NCBI GenBank assembly: GCA_028702135.1
Contig: JAQVPJ010000001.1
Location: 1 to 64,000, forward strand
Reading direction: 5' to 3'
Length of the DNA: 64,000 bases
From: Eubacteriales bacterium
GTDB taxonomy: Bacteria > Bacillota > Clostridia > Oscillospirales > CAG-382
The notes under the pieces are model-generated. The model had not been told where the DNA came from and did not search any database. It saw nothing but the letters and a program-made list of their open reading frames with translations. Of this stretch, positions 40,128 to 51,058 are shown one piece after another; within the stretch, counting starts at the first letter, position 1; the number at the start of each line of letters is the position of its first letter. The position numbers and the translations under genes were made by a program.

Positions 40128-40718
40128 ATGTATAGTTATATAAAGGGCACCCTTACAGTCCTCACTAACGAATATGCGGTTTTGGATGCAGGTGGAATCG
40201 GTTATAAGCTATTCGTTTCTCTAAACACCTACTCGAAGCTGACAAACCTTTTGCAAAAGGAAGCAACTTTATACACTCACCTGAACGTCAAGGAAGATGC
40301 TCTTAACCTTTATGGTTTTTTTGAAAGCGAGGAATTATCGGTTTTTAAGCATCTGATTTCTGTCTCGGGGATTGGCCCCAAGGCAGCGATGTCAATTTTG
40401 AGCACGCTTACCACTGATAGCTTTGCGCTTGCGCTCGCAAACGGTGACGCGCGTATGATAGCGCAGGCACAGGGAGTAGGGCTTAAAACGGCACAGAAAG
40501 TAATTATAGAGCTAAAGGATAAGCTCGCGAAGGAGTTTCCCTCGTCAGAGTTTCAATCATCCTCCGCCGCTTCGTCCCCTATGTCCGCTGTTGTGGATAC
40601 GCTCTCCGTATACGGTTTTTCGAAATCCCAGATTTCGCAGGCAATGGCAAAGGTTGATTCCAATCAGCCGCTTGAGGAGATTATTCGGCAGACACTGAAG
40701 GTTTTAGGCAGTAAATAA
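40128..40718 (+). CDS. ruvA: Holliday junction helicase subunit RuvA
   Basis: MYSYIKGTLTVL; VSGIGPKAAMSILS; GVGLKTAQKVIIELKDKL. Confidence 0.96.
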   Translation: MYSYIKGTLTVLTNEYAVLDAGGIGYKLFVSLNTYSKLTNLLQKEATLYTHLNVKEDALNLYGFFESEELSVFKHLISVSGIGPKAAMSILSTLTTDSFALALANGDARMIAQAQGVGLKTAQKVIIELKDKLAKEFPSSEFQSSSAASSPMSAVVDTLSVYGFSKSQISQAMAKVDSNQPLEEIIRQTLKVLGSK

Positions 40719-40757
40719 AAACAAACGCTGACGGCGGAAAGGGAGGAAGGTTTCATA

Positions 40758-41834
40758 ATGCCAATTAACACAAAAACCGGGGACAGCGGATTTGAATTTG
40801 ATTTTGAGAGCAGAATCACGGCAAGCGAGTTTATGGAAGCTGATATTGAGACAGAGATATCTCTGCGCCCAAAAACCCTTTCCGAATATATTGGTCAGGA
40901 AAAAATCAAAGAGAATCTAAGTATTTTTATCGAGGCGGCAAAAACCCGCGGAGACTGTTTAGACCATGTTCTTTTGCACGGTCCGCCGGGACTGGGCAAA
41001 ACCACCCTGTCACATATTATAGCCGCTGAGCTCGGTGTAAACCTTAAAATAACCAGCGGTCCCGCGATTGAAAAGGCAGGCGATCTCGCAGCTCTTTTGA
41101 CGACACTCGAACGTAACGATATCCTTTTTATTGACGAGATACATCGGCTGCCAAGACAGGTCGAGGAGGTTCTATATCCTGCAATGGAGGACTTTGCTCT
41201 GGACTTGATGATGGGCAAGGGCCCCTCTGCTCGCTCGATAAGAATTCCGCTCAAACCGTTCACTTTAATCGGAGCGACGACAAGAGCCGGACAGCTCTCC
41301 TCTCCGCTCAGGGACAGGTTCGGTATGATGTTCCGTCTTGAGTTGTATACTCCCGAGCAGCTCGCTACAATTGTCACCCGCAGTGCGGGAATACTTGAAA
41401 CCCCTATAAAAGAAGAGGGAGCTTTTGAGATAGCCCGCCGTTCAAGAGGGACACCGAGAATAGCGAACCGTTTTCTTAAAAGAGTGCGTGATTTCGCAAC
41501 CGTTAAAGGCAACGGCTGCATAGATAAATATATTTCGGATTTTGCCCTTAAAAGCCTTGACATAGACGAGCTCGGACTTGATTCCATAGACCGCAGAATG
41601 CTTGCCGCGATTATAAAATCCTTTGGCGGAGGTCCCGTCGGCTTAGATACGCTCGCTGCAATAATCGGAGAGGAATCGATTACGCTTGAGGATGTGTATG
41701 AGCCTTATCTTTTACAGCTCGGATTTATTAACCGCACATCGAGAGGACGCTGTGCAACCCCCGGAGCGTACCGTCATCTGGGTATAAATATACCGGAAGC
41801 ACCTGAAACGAGTCAGATGAAGCTGGATTTTTAA
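40758..41834 (+). CDS. ruvB: Holliday junction helicase subunit RuvB
   Basis: [61 protein letters not shown]. Confidence 0.97.
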   Translation: MPINTKTGDSGFEFDFESRITASEFMEADIETEISLRPKTLSEYIGQEKIKENLSIFIEAAKTRGDCLDHVLLHGPPGLGKTTLSHIIAAELGVNLKITSGPAIEKAGDLAALLTTLERNDILFIDEIHRLPRQVEEVLYPAMEDFALDLMMGKGPSARSIRIPLKPFTLIGATTRAGQLSSPLRDRFGMMFRLELYTPEQLATIVTRSAGILETPIKEEGAFEIARRSRGTPRIANRFLKRVRDFATVKGNGCIDKYISDFALKSLDIDELGLDSIDRRMLAAIIKSFGGGPVGLDTLAAIIGEESITLEDVYEPYLLQLGFINRTSRGRCATPGAYRHLGINIPEAPETSQMKLDF

Positions 41835-41846
41835 ACAGGAGTAAAA

Positions 41847-42716
41847 ATGTATATCGCAGACAAATGGCAGGATTACAAGCTAATAGATGCGGATGACGGA
41901 GAGCGGCTTGAGAGCTGGGGAGGAAAAATACTAATCCGGCCCGACCCGCAGATAATTTGGAAAAGCGGAAGAAAAAACCCGCTTTGGAACCGAGCCGATG
42001 CCATATACAAGCGCTCAAAAGAGGGCGGTGGAAGCTGGGTTAAAAAGGATATTCCCGAATCTTGGAAAATTTCATATGGCGAGATGACCTTTGAGATTAC
42101 GCCTATGGGATTTAAGCACACCGGGCTTTTCCCCGAACAGGCGGCAAATTGGGATTGGTTCATGCCGTTGATAAAAAATTGCGGCAGGCGTGTAAAGCTT
42201 TTAAACCTTTTCGCCTATACAGGCGGTGCTTCCGTCGCTGCGGCAAAGGCAGGAGCGGAAGTATGCCATGTAGATGCCTCAAAGGGAATGGTCGGCAAAG
42301 CAAAGCAGAATGCTGCTTTATCGGGTATTCCGTCCGACCGCATTCGCTATATCGTTGATGACTGCATCAAATTCGTGGAGCGGGAAATCCGTCGCGGCAA
42401 CCGTTACGATGCTGTGATATTAGACCCTCCCTCCTTCGGGAGAGGTCCGAACGGTGAACGGTGGGTTATTGAAGAAAGTCTTGACAACCTTATTACAACA
42501 ATAACCGGAGTATTATCGGTTCAACCGCTGTTCGTGCTGCTTAACTCCTACACTACGGGACTTTCCGCTTCGACAAACGGATATATCCTGCATAACAATA
42601 TTGTGCGCAGATTCGGAGGATATGTTGAGAGTGATGAGCTCGGTATACCGGTTGAAAGCAGCGGCACAGCACTCCCCTGCGGAGCATCTTCACGCTGGAC
42701 TTCATCTAAAATTTAA
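41847..42716 (+). CDS. Class I SAM-dependent RNA methyltransferase (COG1092-like)
   Basis: VKLLNLFAYTGGASVAAAKAGAEVCHVDASKGMV; DAVILDPPSFGRGPNGERW. Confidence 0.85.
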   Translation: MYIADKWQDYKLIDADDGERLESWGGKILIRPDPQIIWKSGRKNPLWNRADAIYKRSKEGGGSWVKKDIPESWKISYGEMTFEITPMGFKHTGLFPEQAANWDWFMPLIKNCGRRVKLLNLFAYTGGASVAAAKAGAEVCHVDASKGMVGKAKQNAALSGIPSDRIRYIVDDCIKFVEREIRRGNRYDAVILDPPSFGRGPNGERWVIEESLDNLITTITGVLSVQPLFVLLNSYTTGLSASTNGYILHNNIVRRFGGYVESDELGIPVESSGTALPCGASSRWTSSKI

Positions 42717-42736
42717 TTAGAAAAACGGTAATTTTA

Positions 42737-43594
42737 ATGACATTTATAAAAACAGAGAATTTATCATTTAAATATAAAGAGGGCGAACCTGAGGTTATTA
42801 AAAACATATCGCTTGAGATAGAAAAGGGCAGCTACACCTCCGTCCTCGGTCACAACGGAAGCGGCAAGAGTACCCTTGCCAAGCTGATATGCGGCATTTT
42901 GCAGCCCACTTCGGGCAGTGTAAGCGTTGGCGGATATATGACGAACAGCGAGCGGGATATTTATAAGATCAGGGAATCCTGCGGTATGGTTTTTCAAAAT
43001 CCCGACAATCAGATAGTTGCAAGTGTTGTCGAGGAGGACGTCGCCTTTGCTCCTGAGAATCTCGGTGTTGAGCCTTCAAAAATAAGAAAAATAGTGGATG
43101 ATTGCTTAAAAACCGTGGGTATGGAGGAATACGCGCTTCATTCAACATATAAACTATCCGGAGGTCAGAAGCAACGTGTTGCAATAGCGGGTGTACTGGC
43201 GATGAGTCCGAGCTGCATAATATTCGATGAAGCCACTGCGATGCTCGACCCTACGGGACGCAAAGATATTACGACTGCCATGAAAAAGCTGAACAAGGAA
43301 AAAGGCATTACGGTAATCACAATAACCCACTATATGAACGAAGCGATTGAAGCCGACAGAGTCATCGTTTTAAATAAGGGAGAGGTCTTTCTTGACGGAA
43401 CCCCGGAGGAGATTTTTTCTCAGGTGGAAAAGCTGAAAAGCGTATCACTTTCGGTGCCGCAGGTTACCGAACTGCTGTATCTTCTTGATTCGGACGGATA
43501 TGATTTTCCGAAAGGTGTTCTGCACACTATGCAGGCAGCTGATGTTATTGAAAAAAAGGCCGCCGGGCTAAAAAAAGGAGTGAGCGGCACATGA
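42737..43594 (+). CDS. ecfA1: ECF transporter ATPase, EcfA1-like
   Basis: LGHNGSGKSTLAKLICG; LSGGQKQRVAIAGVLAM; IIFDEATAMLDP. Confidence 0.92.
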   Translation: MTFIKTENLSFKYKEGEPEVIKNISLEIEKGSYTSVLGHNGSGKSTLAKLICGILQPTSGSVSVGGYMTNSERDIYKIRESCGMVFQNPDNQIVASVVEEDVAFAPENLGVEPSKIRKIVDDCLKTVGMEEYALHSTYKLSGGQKQRVAIAGVLAMSPSCIIFDEATAMLDPTGRKDITTAMKKLNKEKGITVITITHYMNEAIEADRVIVLNKGEVFLDGTPEEIFSQVEKLKSVSLSVPQVTELLYLLDSDGYDFPKGVLHTMQAADVIEKKAAGLKKGVSGT

Positions 43595-44454
43595 TGGCTT
43601 TGCGTTTTATTGATGTTTCGGTCATTTACGGCGAGGGCACTCCGTTTCGTAAGGTGGCACTTGACAGCATTTCCGTCGATTTTCCCGCCGGTCAGGTAAT
43701 AGGTATAATTGGGCATACAGGCAGCGGAAAAAGCACTATGGTTATGCTCTCAAACGGTATTTTAAAACCGACGAGCGGGAAAATTCTGCTTGAAGAAACT
43801 GATATTTGGGAAAAGCCCAGAGAAATCGGCAGGGTTCGCGCTAAGGTCGGTATAGCCTTTCAATATCCTGAATACCAGCTGTTTGATGAAACAGTTTACA
43901 AGGATATCGCCTTCGGACCTAAAAATATGGGACTTGAAGAGAGTGAAATCGATGCCCGTGTGAGAACTGCCGCCGGATTCTGCGGGTTAGACGAACTTTC
44001 GCTTAAAAAGTCTCCCTTCGAGCTTTCGGGAGGTCAAAAACGTCGTGCCGCTATTGCCGGGGTTATCGCCATGGATCCCAAAGTGTTGGTGCTTGATGAA
44101 CCTACTGCCGGTCTCGACCCTCTCGGGCGAGAGGAAATACTCGGCGGACTGATCAAATACCAGAAAGAAAAAAGCAATACCCTTCTTCTGATATCGCACA
44201 GCATGGAGGATATTGCAAAATACTGCGACCGAATTCTTGTACTAAAGGACGGTAAAGTATATATGTACGGCACGGTAGGTGAGATATTTATGCAGGCGGA
44301 AAAGTTATTCGACGCATCGCTTGACCTTCCGCAGATTACAAAGCTTTTTATAGAGCTTAAAAAGCGTGATCTTACTGAAAACACGGATGTTTATACTGTT
44401 AAATATGCAAAAAAAGAAATAGAAAAGCTCCTTTTTCTAACCAAAAGTCAGTAA
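43591..44454 (+). CDS. ecfA2: ECF transporter ATPase, EcfA2-like
   Basis: IGHTGSGKSTMVMLSNGILKPTSG; LSGGQKRRAAIAGVIAM; VLDEPTAGLDPLGR. Confidence 0.92.
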   Translation: MMALRFIDVSVIYGEGTPFRKVALDSISVDFPAGQVIGIIGHTGSGKSTMVMLSNGILKPTSGKILLEETDIWEKPREIGRVRAKVGIAFQYPEYQLFDETVYKDIAFGPKNMGLEESEIDARVRTAAGFCGLDELSLKKSPFELSGGQKRRAAIAGVIAMDPKVLVLDEPTAGLDPLGREEILGGLIKYQKEKSNTLLLISHSMEDIAKYCDRILVLKDGKVYMYGTVGEIFMQAEKLFDASLDLPQITKLFIELKKRDLTENTDVYTVKYAKKEIEKLLFLTKSQ

Positions 44455-44487
44455 CGCGAATATTTACCAAAGATCGGATTTTATAAG

Positions 44488-45300
44488 ATGCTCAAAGATA
44501 TCACCCTAGGTCAGTTCTTTCCGGGCAAGTCGCTTCTCCATAGAACAGACCCAAGAATCAAGCTTATAATTTTAGTCGTTTACCTGATTATGGTACTGGC
44601 GGCAAAATCGATAACCGGCGTTATATTCATCGCCCTGGTTACGTTCGCCCTAGTAATGGCTTCACAAATAAACTTGAGAATTATTGCAAAATCGTTAAAA
44701 CCACTTGCATTTATACTGATATTTACCGCTGTAATAAACATATTTTTCGTTTCCGGAGAAACTCCTGTTTTCGAGTGGCGATTTATCCATATCTATAAAG
44801 AGGGACTTATTAATGCCGCTCTGATGATGATCCGGCTTATTTCGTTGATCGCCGGAACAAGCGTGCTGCTTACTTATACCACCTCTCCTTTGGAGCTTAC
44901 GGATGCGATCGAAAGACTGCTCTCGCCGCTGAAAAAAATAAAAGTTCCTGTACATGAATTCGCTATGATGATGACGATTGCTCTTCGTTTTATTCCAACG
45001 CTCATAGAGGAGACAGATAAAATCATCTCCGCTCAAAAAGCAAGAGGTGCCGATTTTGAGACGGGAAGCCTGTTAAAACGCGCAAAAGCTCTTATCCCGA
45101 TTTTAATACCTCTGTTCGTTTCGGCTTTCAGGCGCGCAGACGAGCTTGCTGAGGCTATGGAGTGCAGATGCTACAAAGGCGGAGAGGGAAGGACAAAAAT
45201 GAAGCAGATGAAATCACATCCATCCGATTATGTTTTCTTAATTATTATGATAAGCCTGTGCGTTTCAGTCTATTATATAGATACGCTGCGATTAATATGA
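44488..45300 (+). CDS. ecfT: ECF transporter transmembrane subunit
   Basis: LGQFFPGKSLLHRTDPRIKLI; AQKARGADFETGSLLKRAKALIPILIPLFVSAFRRADELAEAMECRCYKG. Confidence 0.93.
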   Translation: MLKDITLGQFFPGKSLLHRTDPRIKLIILVVYLIMVLAAKSITGVIFIALVTFALVMASQINLRIIAKSLKPLAFILIFTAVINIFFVSGETPVFEWRFIHIYKEGLINAALMMIRLISLIAGTSVLLTYTTSPLELTDAIERLLSPLKKIKVPVHEFAMMMTIALRFIPTLIEETDKIISAQKARGADFETGSLLKRAKALIPILIPLFVSAFRRADELAEAMECRCYKGGEGRTKMKQMKSHPSDYVFLIIMISLCVSVYYIDTLRLI

Positions 45301-46034
45301 CCATGATAAATTATGCATTAACCCTTTCTTTTAAGGGCACAAAATATTGCGGCTGGCAGGTACAGAAAAACGCTTTGAGTGTACAGGAAGTCGTACAGGA
45401 TGCGATTGAGGGTGTTTTCGGCACGAGATTGAATCTTACCGGCTGTAGCCGAACAGACTCGGGTGTCCACGCAAACGAATATGTATGCAATATTAAATCA
45501 ACAATGGAAATAGACACCTGTAAGCTCCCGTTGGCAATAAACTCCCATCTTCCGAAAGATATTGCAGTAACCGCTGCAAGGGTGGCAGAGGACAGCTTCC
45601 ATGCAAGATATTCCGCAAAGGGTAAGGAATATATTTATCGAATATGGAACAGCCGGATACACAACCCGTTTTATGCCGAAACCGCCTACCATTATCCAAA
45701 AAAAATCGATGTTGAGAAAGCGGATTTAATTGCAAGCTGCTTTGTAGGACATCATGATTTTTCCTCATTTATGGCGGCTCACAGCAAAATCAAGGATACT
45801 GTACGCGAGGTTTTTTATTTTAAAGCGGAGCGTGACGGCGATTTTGTAAACCTTATTGTGGCTGCAGATGGGTTTTTATACAACATGGTAAGAATTATGT
45901 GCGGAACCGTTCTGCAGATTATTTCCGGAAGAATAGTTTTGCCTGTATGCGACATTATTGCCGCAAAAAACCGCTCTGAAGCAGGCGTTACGCTGCCCGC
46001 CTCGGGATTGTACCTTAACAGGATTTTTTATTGA
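45297..46034 (+). CDS. truA: tRNA pseudouridine(38-40) synthase
   Basis: FKGTKYCGWQVQKNALSVQEVV; GCSRTDSGVHANEYVCN; start overlaps ecfT stop (ATGA). Confidence 0.94.
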   Translation: MTMINYALTLSFKGTKYCGWQVQKNALSVQEVVQDAIEGVFGTRLNLTGCSRTDSGVHANEYVCNIKSTMEIDTCKLPLAINSHLPKDIAVTAARVAEDSFHARYSAKGKEYIYRIWNSRIHNPFYAETAYHYPKKIDVEKADLIASCFVGHHDFSSFMAAHSKIKDTVREVFYFKAERDGDFVNLIVAADGFLYNMVRIMCGTVLQIISGRIVLPVCDIIAAKNRSEAGVTLPASGLYLNRIFY

Positions 46035-46054
46035 TATAAAGGAGAAAAACGGCG

Positions 46055-47284
46055 ATGGGTGCTTTTTCGATATTCACCGACAAGAAAAAGAAAAAAGCTC
46101 AAAACAGTGTTCCCACGGTCGAGGAATACTATATTAAGCTTGCACGCCGCACAACCCTTGCAAAATTTATCTGCATTATGCTTATCGGCAGCTTTGTTCT
46201 CTTTTCCTTTTCGGCAAACAAAGAAGAGCTGACGATAGAAAACTTCCGCTATATGCTAAAGTTTGCCGACTTCGGCGCGGAAACGGTCGAGGAAACCGCT
46301 TCGGTCGTTTATTTTGACAGCGATTCGGAAAACGCAGGCGCGTTAATGAGAGGAGACCTCGCCGTACTAAATAACAGCGGCTTGAAGGTTTACAGCTTTA
46401 ACGGAAAAAAGCTTTTAAGCTCTTCTTTTAAATATGACTATCCAAGGATGCTTTCTAACAACAAAAACATATACACTTATGATATCGGCGGCAGTGAGCT
46501 GCGTATTTTCAGCTCTTATTCCCTGCTCTATTCCGAAACCTTCGGTTATCCGATCTACGGGGTTTCGGTAAGTGAAAATGGCGGTTTTGCCGTAGTTACA
46601 TCGGCAAAAGGCTACAGAAACTCGTTTTATGTGTATGACGAATATTACAGAGTGATTTATAAATATTTTTCCGCAGAAAAGTATATAGATTGTATATCGC
46701 TCTCTGCAGACGGAAAAGAAGCCGTCACTCTGCTGCATTATTCTAAATCGGGGGAAATAGTCACGCTGCTTATGAAGTTTTCGGTGGATAAAGAGGAACC
46801 GGTTTTTCAAGCGGAATTCAACGATGAGCTGCCGCTACAGGTGAGCTATATGTCGGATGGATCATATGCTGTATTAACAAGTAAATCACTTAGGTTTTAT
46901 TCCTCCGAAAATATAGCCTCCGACGAAATAATTTTTGGAGAAAAATCGCTTTTGGGCTATGAATTTTGTAATAATTATGCTATAATAACCTACAATACCA
47001 TTGGACTCTCTGCCGGGACTGAGCTTGATGTATATGCGAAGGACGGAACCCTGGTCGCTGTCAGAAGATACGAGGGTGCGTTGCTGGATAAAAAAATATA
47101 CGCGGACAATTTGTATGTGCTTACACACGGTGCGCTTTCGATGGTGGATCTCTCCGGAAAAGATGAGGATAAAATGACCGTCGTGGATAACGAATTCCGG
47201 GATATTATCCTTGACAATGAAAGCATAGTTCTTTTTTCCGATAATAAAGCAGAGTATTTTAAAAATGCCGGGGTCGGCGGATAA
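46055..47284 (+). CDS. Membrane-anchored beta-propeller-like protein (DUF5711-like)
   Basis: N-terminal TM after a basic stretch, repeated beta-strand pattern. Confidence 0.75.
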   Translation: MGAFSIFTDKKKKKAQNSVPTVEEYYIKLARRTTLAKFICIMLIGSFVLFSFSANKEELTIENFRYMLKFADFGAETVEETASVVYFDSDSENAGALMRGDLAVLNNSGLKVYSFNGKKLLSSSFKYDYPRMLSNNKNIYTYDIGGSELRIFSSYSLLYSETFGYPIYGVSVSENGGFAVVTSAKGYRNSFYVYDEYYRVIYKYFSAEKYIDCISLSADGKEAVTLLHYSKSGEIVTLLMKFSVDKEEPVFQAEFNDELPLQVSYMSDGSYAVLTSKSLRFYSSENIASDEIIFGEKSLLGYEFCNNYAIITYNTIGLSAGTELDVYAKDGTLVAVRRYEGALLDKKIYADNLYVLTHGALSMVDLSGKDEDKMTVVDNEFRDIILDNESIVLFSDNKAEYFKNAGVGG

Positions 47285-47345
47285 AAAGCATTCCTCCTGA
47301 TTCATAAATTCGGTATTAACACCGGAGAAAGGTACGGTATCCTAT

Positions 47346-48074
47346 ATGAACGCTATACTTGATATTATCATTGTGGTCATTGCATCGTTAACGATTTATT
47401 TTGCTGCAAGGAACGGATTTGTCAAAACATTGCTGTCCGCTTCTTCTTTTCTTATCGCACTGGTTATAACCGTAACCCTTTTTTCTCCCGTAAAAAACGC
47501 ATTTATGGAAACCTCGGCGGTAAACAGTATAAGAGAACATGTCGAAACGGCTCTCGATTCGATAATGTCTGAAAACAATGCGGACAACAGCGCAGACATA
47601 GATGCGTTGTTGGAAAAGGAAAGCGGTGCTGACGGCTTTTTTGAAATCCTTGACAATGCCGGAATAAAACGCGAGGACCTGCAGAAAAGGATTGACGAAT
47701 GGAAGACCGAAGAGGGCGCAGACCTGAAAGAGAAGCTGATAGACTATATTGCCGCACCGATAGTAAATGCACTAATCACCGCCCTCGTTGTATGCCTGCT
47801 CTTTTTCGGTTCTCTCATATTATTGAAGATTGTGACTTGTATTCTCGACAAGATACTCAAGCTACCGGTGCTCAAAACAGCAAATACACTTCTCGGAGTT
47901 ATTCTGGGAATTATACTCGCTTTGGTGCGTATCTATCTGTTTGTGGCCTTGGTCAAGATATTGTTGCCCTATGGTCAAACGCTCGACATCGGCGCGTTTG
48001 ATGCGATTAACACCGAAAAAACCCTGCTGTTTAAATTATTTTACGATTTCAACATATTTAATTTCTTGGTTTAG
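47346..48074 (+). CDS. CvpA-family membrane protein
   Basis: NAILDIIIVVIASLTIYFAARNGFVKTLLSASSFLIA and C-terminal CvpA-like helices. Confidence 0.8.
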   Translation: MNAILDIIIVVIASLTIYFAARNGFVKTLLSASSFLIALVITVTLFSPVKNAFMETSAVNSIREHVETALDSIMSENNADNSADIDALLEKESGADGFFEILDNAGIKREDLQKRIDEWKTEEGADLKEKLIDYIAAPIVNALITALVVCLLFFGSLILLKIVTCILDKILKLPVLKTANTLLGVILGIILALVRIYLFVALVKILLPYGQTLDIGAFDAINTEKTLLFKLFYDFNIFNFLV

Positions 48075-48109
48075 AAAGACCTATGATGTATAAAATACTG
48101 AGAGGAAGG

Positions 48110-48154
48110 AACAACGTTCATTTAGAAATAGCGGAATGAACAATGTGCATTTAG
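48110..48154. repeat. Imperfect 16-bp direct repeat with nested inverted repeat upstream of pgsA
   Basis: aacaacgttcatttag (48110-48125) and aacaatgtgcatttag (48139-48154), 14/16 identical; gttcatt/aatgaac inverted. Confidence 0.5.
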
Positions 48155-48155
48155 G

Positions 48156-48722
48156 ATGAAAAAGAATATTCCGAACATATTATCTGTCATCAGACTTCTG
48201 TTGGTACCTGTGTTCATATATTTGTTTTTTAACGACTTCAAAATTACTGCTGCTTTTGTTTTTGCTATAGCGAGCGCAACTGACATACTTGACGGATATC
48301 TTGCAAGGAAATATAACTGGATAACTGCTGCCGGAAAAATACTCGATCCTCTCGCAGATAAGCTTATGCAGGGCGCTGTAATATGCAGCCTTGCGATTGA
48401 TAATATTAACAACAATAAAAGTATGTTTTTTATCGGAATCGCTGTTTTATTCCTTCTTAAGGAAAGTGCGATGATAATCGGTGCATGCATAGTGATACGA
48501 AAGAAACATACGATAGTGGTTTCCAACTGGTACGGAAAAGCCGCAACTGTAGCTTTTTTCTGTATCACGACTATTCTGATTTTCTACAGTGAAAATATGA
48601 CTTTGAACATAATACTGGGCATACTTTTGGTTGCAGTTTTAATATCAGCTCTTCTCCTGTATTATTTCAAAGTATTCCGTGGAGTTTACGGGATAAAATT
48701 TCCCTCTAAAAAGAAAAAATAA
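48156..48722 (+). CDS. pgsA: CDP-diacylglycerol-glycerol-3-phosphate 3-phosphatidyltransferase
   Basis: MKKNIPNILSVIRLLLVPVF; ATDILDGYLARKYNWITAAGKILDPLADKL (CDP-alcohol phosphotransferase motif). Confidence 0.94.
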   Translation: MKKNIPNILSVIRLLLVPVFIYLFFNDFKITAAFVFAIASATDILDGYLARKYNWITAAGKILDPLADKLMQGAVICSLAIDNINNNKSMFFIGIAVLFLLKESAMIIGACIVIRKKHTIVVSNWYGKAATVAFFCITTILIFYSENMTLNIILGILLVAVLISALLLYYFKVFRGVYGIKFPSKKKK

Positions 48723-48754
48723 ATTTCGGTTCACCCCAGTGAAGGAGTCCCTAT

Positions 48755-51037
48755 ATGCTAATAAAAAAGTGCAGCCGCTGCAAAACACGCGTTGCGGTCA
48801 TATATGTAACTAAAAACGAGTTCGGCAGAGCGATCAGCGAGGGCTATTGCCTTAAATGCGCTAAAGAGCTCGGAATCAAGCCGGTCGACGATATTATCAA
48901 AAGAATGGGTATGAGCGAGGAGGAGTTTGACGCCATGAGCGAGGAGATGTCCGAGCTTATGCCGCAACTTGACGAAAACGAGGAAGAAAACGACGAGGGC
49001 AGAGCTCCGGCAATTGATCTTAATGTCATGCTGTCGGGAAATCCTAATCAGCAGCCCGTTCCGTATAAAGAACAGACCGGACGTCAGGATGGAAACGTTA
49101 AAGACGAGAAGAAGCAAAAACGGAAATTTCTTGACCAATTCTGCATAGACCTGACCGCAAAGGCACGGCAAGGCAAAATGGATAGAATCGTCGGCAGAGA
49201 AAACGAGATTGAGAGAGTAATTCATATTTTGACGCGCCGCCAGAAGAATAATCCCTGCTTAATCGGCGAGCCTGGAGTAGGTAAAACCGCTATCGCTGAG
49301 GCGCTCGCTCAAAAAATCGTAAATAGAGCTGTACCTTATAAGCTTCTTGAAAAAGAGGTTATGCTTGTAGATATGACCTCTGTCGTTGCGGGTACACAGT
49401 TCAGAGGCCAATTTGAGAACCGTATGAAGGGTCTTATTGAGGATGCGAAAAAAAGCGGGAATATTATTCTGGTAATAGATGAGATTCATTCCATAGTCGG
49501 AGCAGGAAATGCTGAAGGCGGAATGAACGCTGCAAATATCCTTAAACCCGCGTTGAGCAGGGGTGAGATACAGCTTATCGGCGCGACCACGTTAGTTGAA
49601 TACCGCAAGTATATCGAGCATGACGCCGCACTCGAAAGGCGTTTCCAACCTGTTTTGATTAACGAGCCGTCCATTGAGGACAGTATTGAGATTCTTACGG
49701 GCATTAAATCCTATTATGAGAGTTTTCACGGTGTAAAAATACCCGATTCAATGATAAGCAGGATGGTTACTCTTTCCGAGCGTTATATAACAGACCGCTT
49801 CCTGCCGGATAAAGCGATAGACCTTATGGATGAGGCATGCGCTTATATGGCTATGCACTCTCCCGTTGTCGATAACATCAACCGTACAGCTGATGAGATA
49901 AAAACTCTTAATACCGAAAAAGAGGCGATTGAGAGCAAAGAGACTATGGAAGAGAACGATTATTCCCGTTTAGCTGACATTAAAACAAAGCTGCTTCAGA
50001 AAAATCAACTTTTCGATTCTCTTTCCGCAGAACGTGACAATCTTTATCTGGATGAGTTCAGCCTTGCAAAAGTAGTGGAGGTATGGACCGGAATCCCGGC
50101 AACTAACATTAATGAAAACGAATTCCAGAAAATCGAGCGCCTCGAAAACGAGATCAAGAAACGCATAGTCGGACAGGATGAAGCAGTCTCTAAGGTGGCA
50201 AAAGCAATAAAGCGCAACAGAGCGGGTATTTCATACAAGAAAAAGCCTGTGTCGTTTATCTTTGCAGGTTCAACCGGTGTAGGTAAAACCGAGCTTGTAA
50301 AAGTGCTCGCAAAATACCTTTTCGATACTCCTGACGCATTGATTCGTCTTGATATGAGCGAGTTCATGGAGAAGCATTCGGTATCAAGAATCATAGGCTC
50401 ACCTCCCGGCTATATCGGCTATGACGATGCCGGTCAGCTAACCGAGAAAATCCGCCGCAAGCCTTATTCTATAGTATTGTTCGACGAGATAGAAAAAGCT
50501 CATCCCGATGTTCTGAATATCCTTTTACAAATTCTCGACGACGGCCGCATTACCGATTCACACGGTAAAGAGGTCAACTTTGAGAACGCTGTTATTATTA
50601 TGACAACTAATGCCGGAAGCAAGGACTTTTCTGCCACTGCGGGTTTTACAGCATCTTCAAAGAACAGCGACGAGGAGAAGGTAAAAAAAGCGCTTGAGGA
50701 TTTCCTGCGTCCCGAGTTTATCAACCGCGTTGATGAAATAGTGGTGTTCAACCGCCTGACAAAGGAGAATTTCTCGTTTATATGCCGCATTATGCTCGGT
50801 GATTTGCAAAGCGTGCTCGCAGATAAACAAATCAAACTCGATTACGACGACAAGACCGTCGAATATCTTGTTAATAAAGGTTTTTCCGAAAAATACGGTG
50901 CCCGCAATCTGCGCCGTCTAATCCAGACCGACGTTGAAGATCAGCTTGCAGCAAGGATTATAGAACGGTTTTTTGCCCCATTCGACAACGTATTTATTAC
51001 CGTAAAAGGAGATAAAATCGAAATTACCAGCAAATAA
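48755..51037 (+). CDS. Clp-family AAA+ unfoldase with N-terminal Cys4 zinc finger (ClpE-like)
   Basis: [35 protein letters not shown]; two Walker A motifs [14 protein letters not shown] and [15 protein letters not shown]; no Clp_N repeats. Confidence 0.92.
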   Translation: MLIKKCSRCKTRVAVIYVTKNEFGRAISEGYCLKCAKELGIKPVDDIIKRMGMSEEEFDAMSEEMSELMPQLDENEEENDEGRAPAIDLNVMLSGNPNQQPVPYKEQTGRQDGNVKDEKKQKRKFLDQFCIDLTAKARQGKMDRIVGRENEIERVIHILTRRQKNNPCLIGEPGVGKTAIAEALAQKIVNRAVPYKLLEKEVMLVDMTSVVAGTQFRGQFENRMKGLIEDAKKSGNIILVIDEIHSIVGAGNAEGGMNAANILKPALSRGEIQLIGATTLVEYRKYIEHDAALERRFQPVLINEPSIEDSIEILTGIKSYYESFHGVKIPDSMISRMVTLSERYITDRFLPDKAIDLMDEACAYMAMHSPVVDNINRTADEIKTLNTEKEAIESKETMEENDYSRLADIKTKLLQKNQLFDSLSAERDNLYLDEFSLAKVVEVWTGIPATNINENEFQKIERLENEIKKRIVGQDEAVSKVAKAIKRNRAGISYKKKPVSFIFAGSTGVGKTELVKVLAKYLFDTPDALIRLDMSEFMEKHSVSRIIGSPPGYIGYDDAGQLTEKIRRKPYSIVLFDEIEKAHPDVLNILLQILDDGRITDSHGKEVNFENAVIIMTTNAGSKDFSATAGFTASSKNSDEEKVKKALEDFLRPEFINRVDEIVVFNRLTKENFSFICRIMLGDLQSVLADKQIKLDYDDKTVEYLVNKGFSEKYGARNLRRLIQTDVEDQLAARIIERFFAPFDNVFITVKGDKIEITSK

Positions 51038-51058
51038 CCGCAATCATGAGGTGATAGA

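Noticed and set aside
40895-41587. 230-aa minus-strand ORF opposite ruvB
   Set aside because: Ser/Arg-rich shadow translation of ruvB with no recognisable motifs
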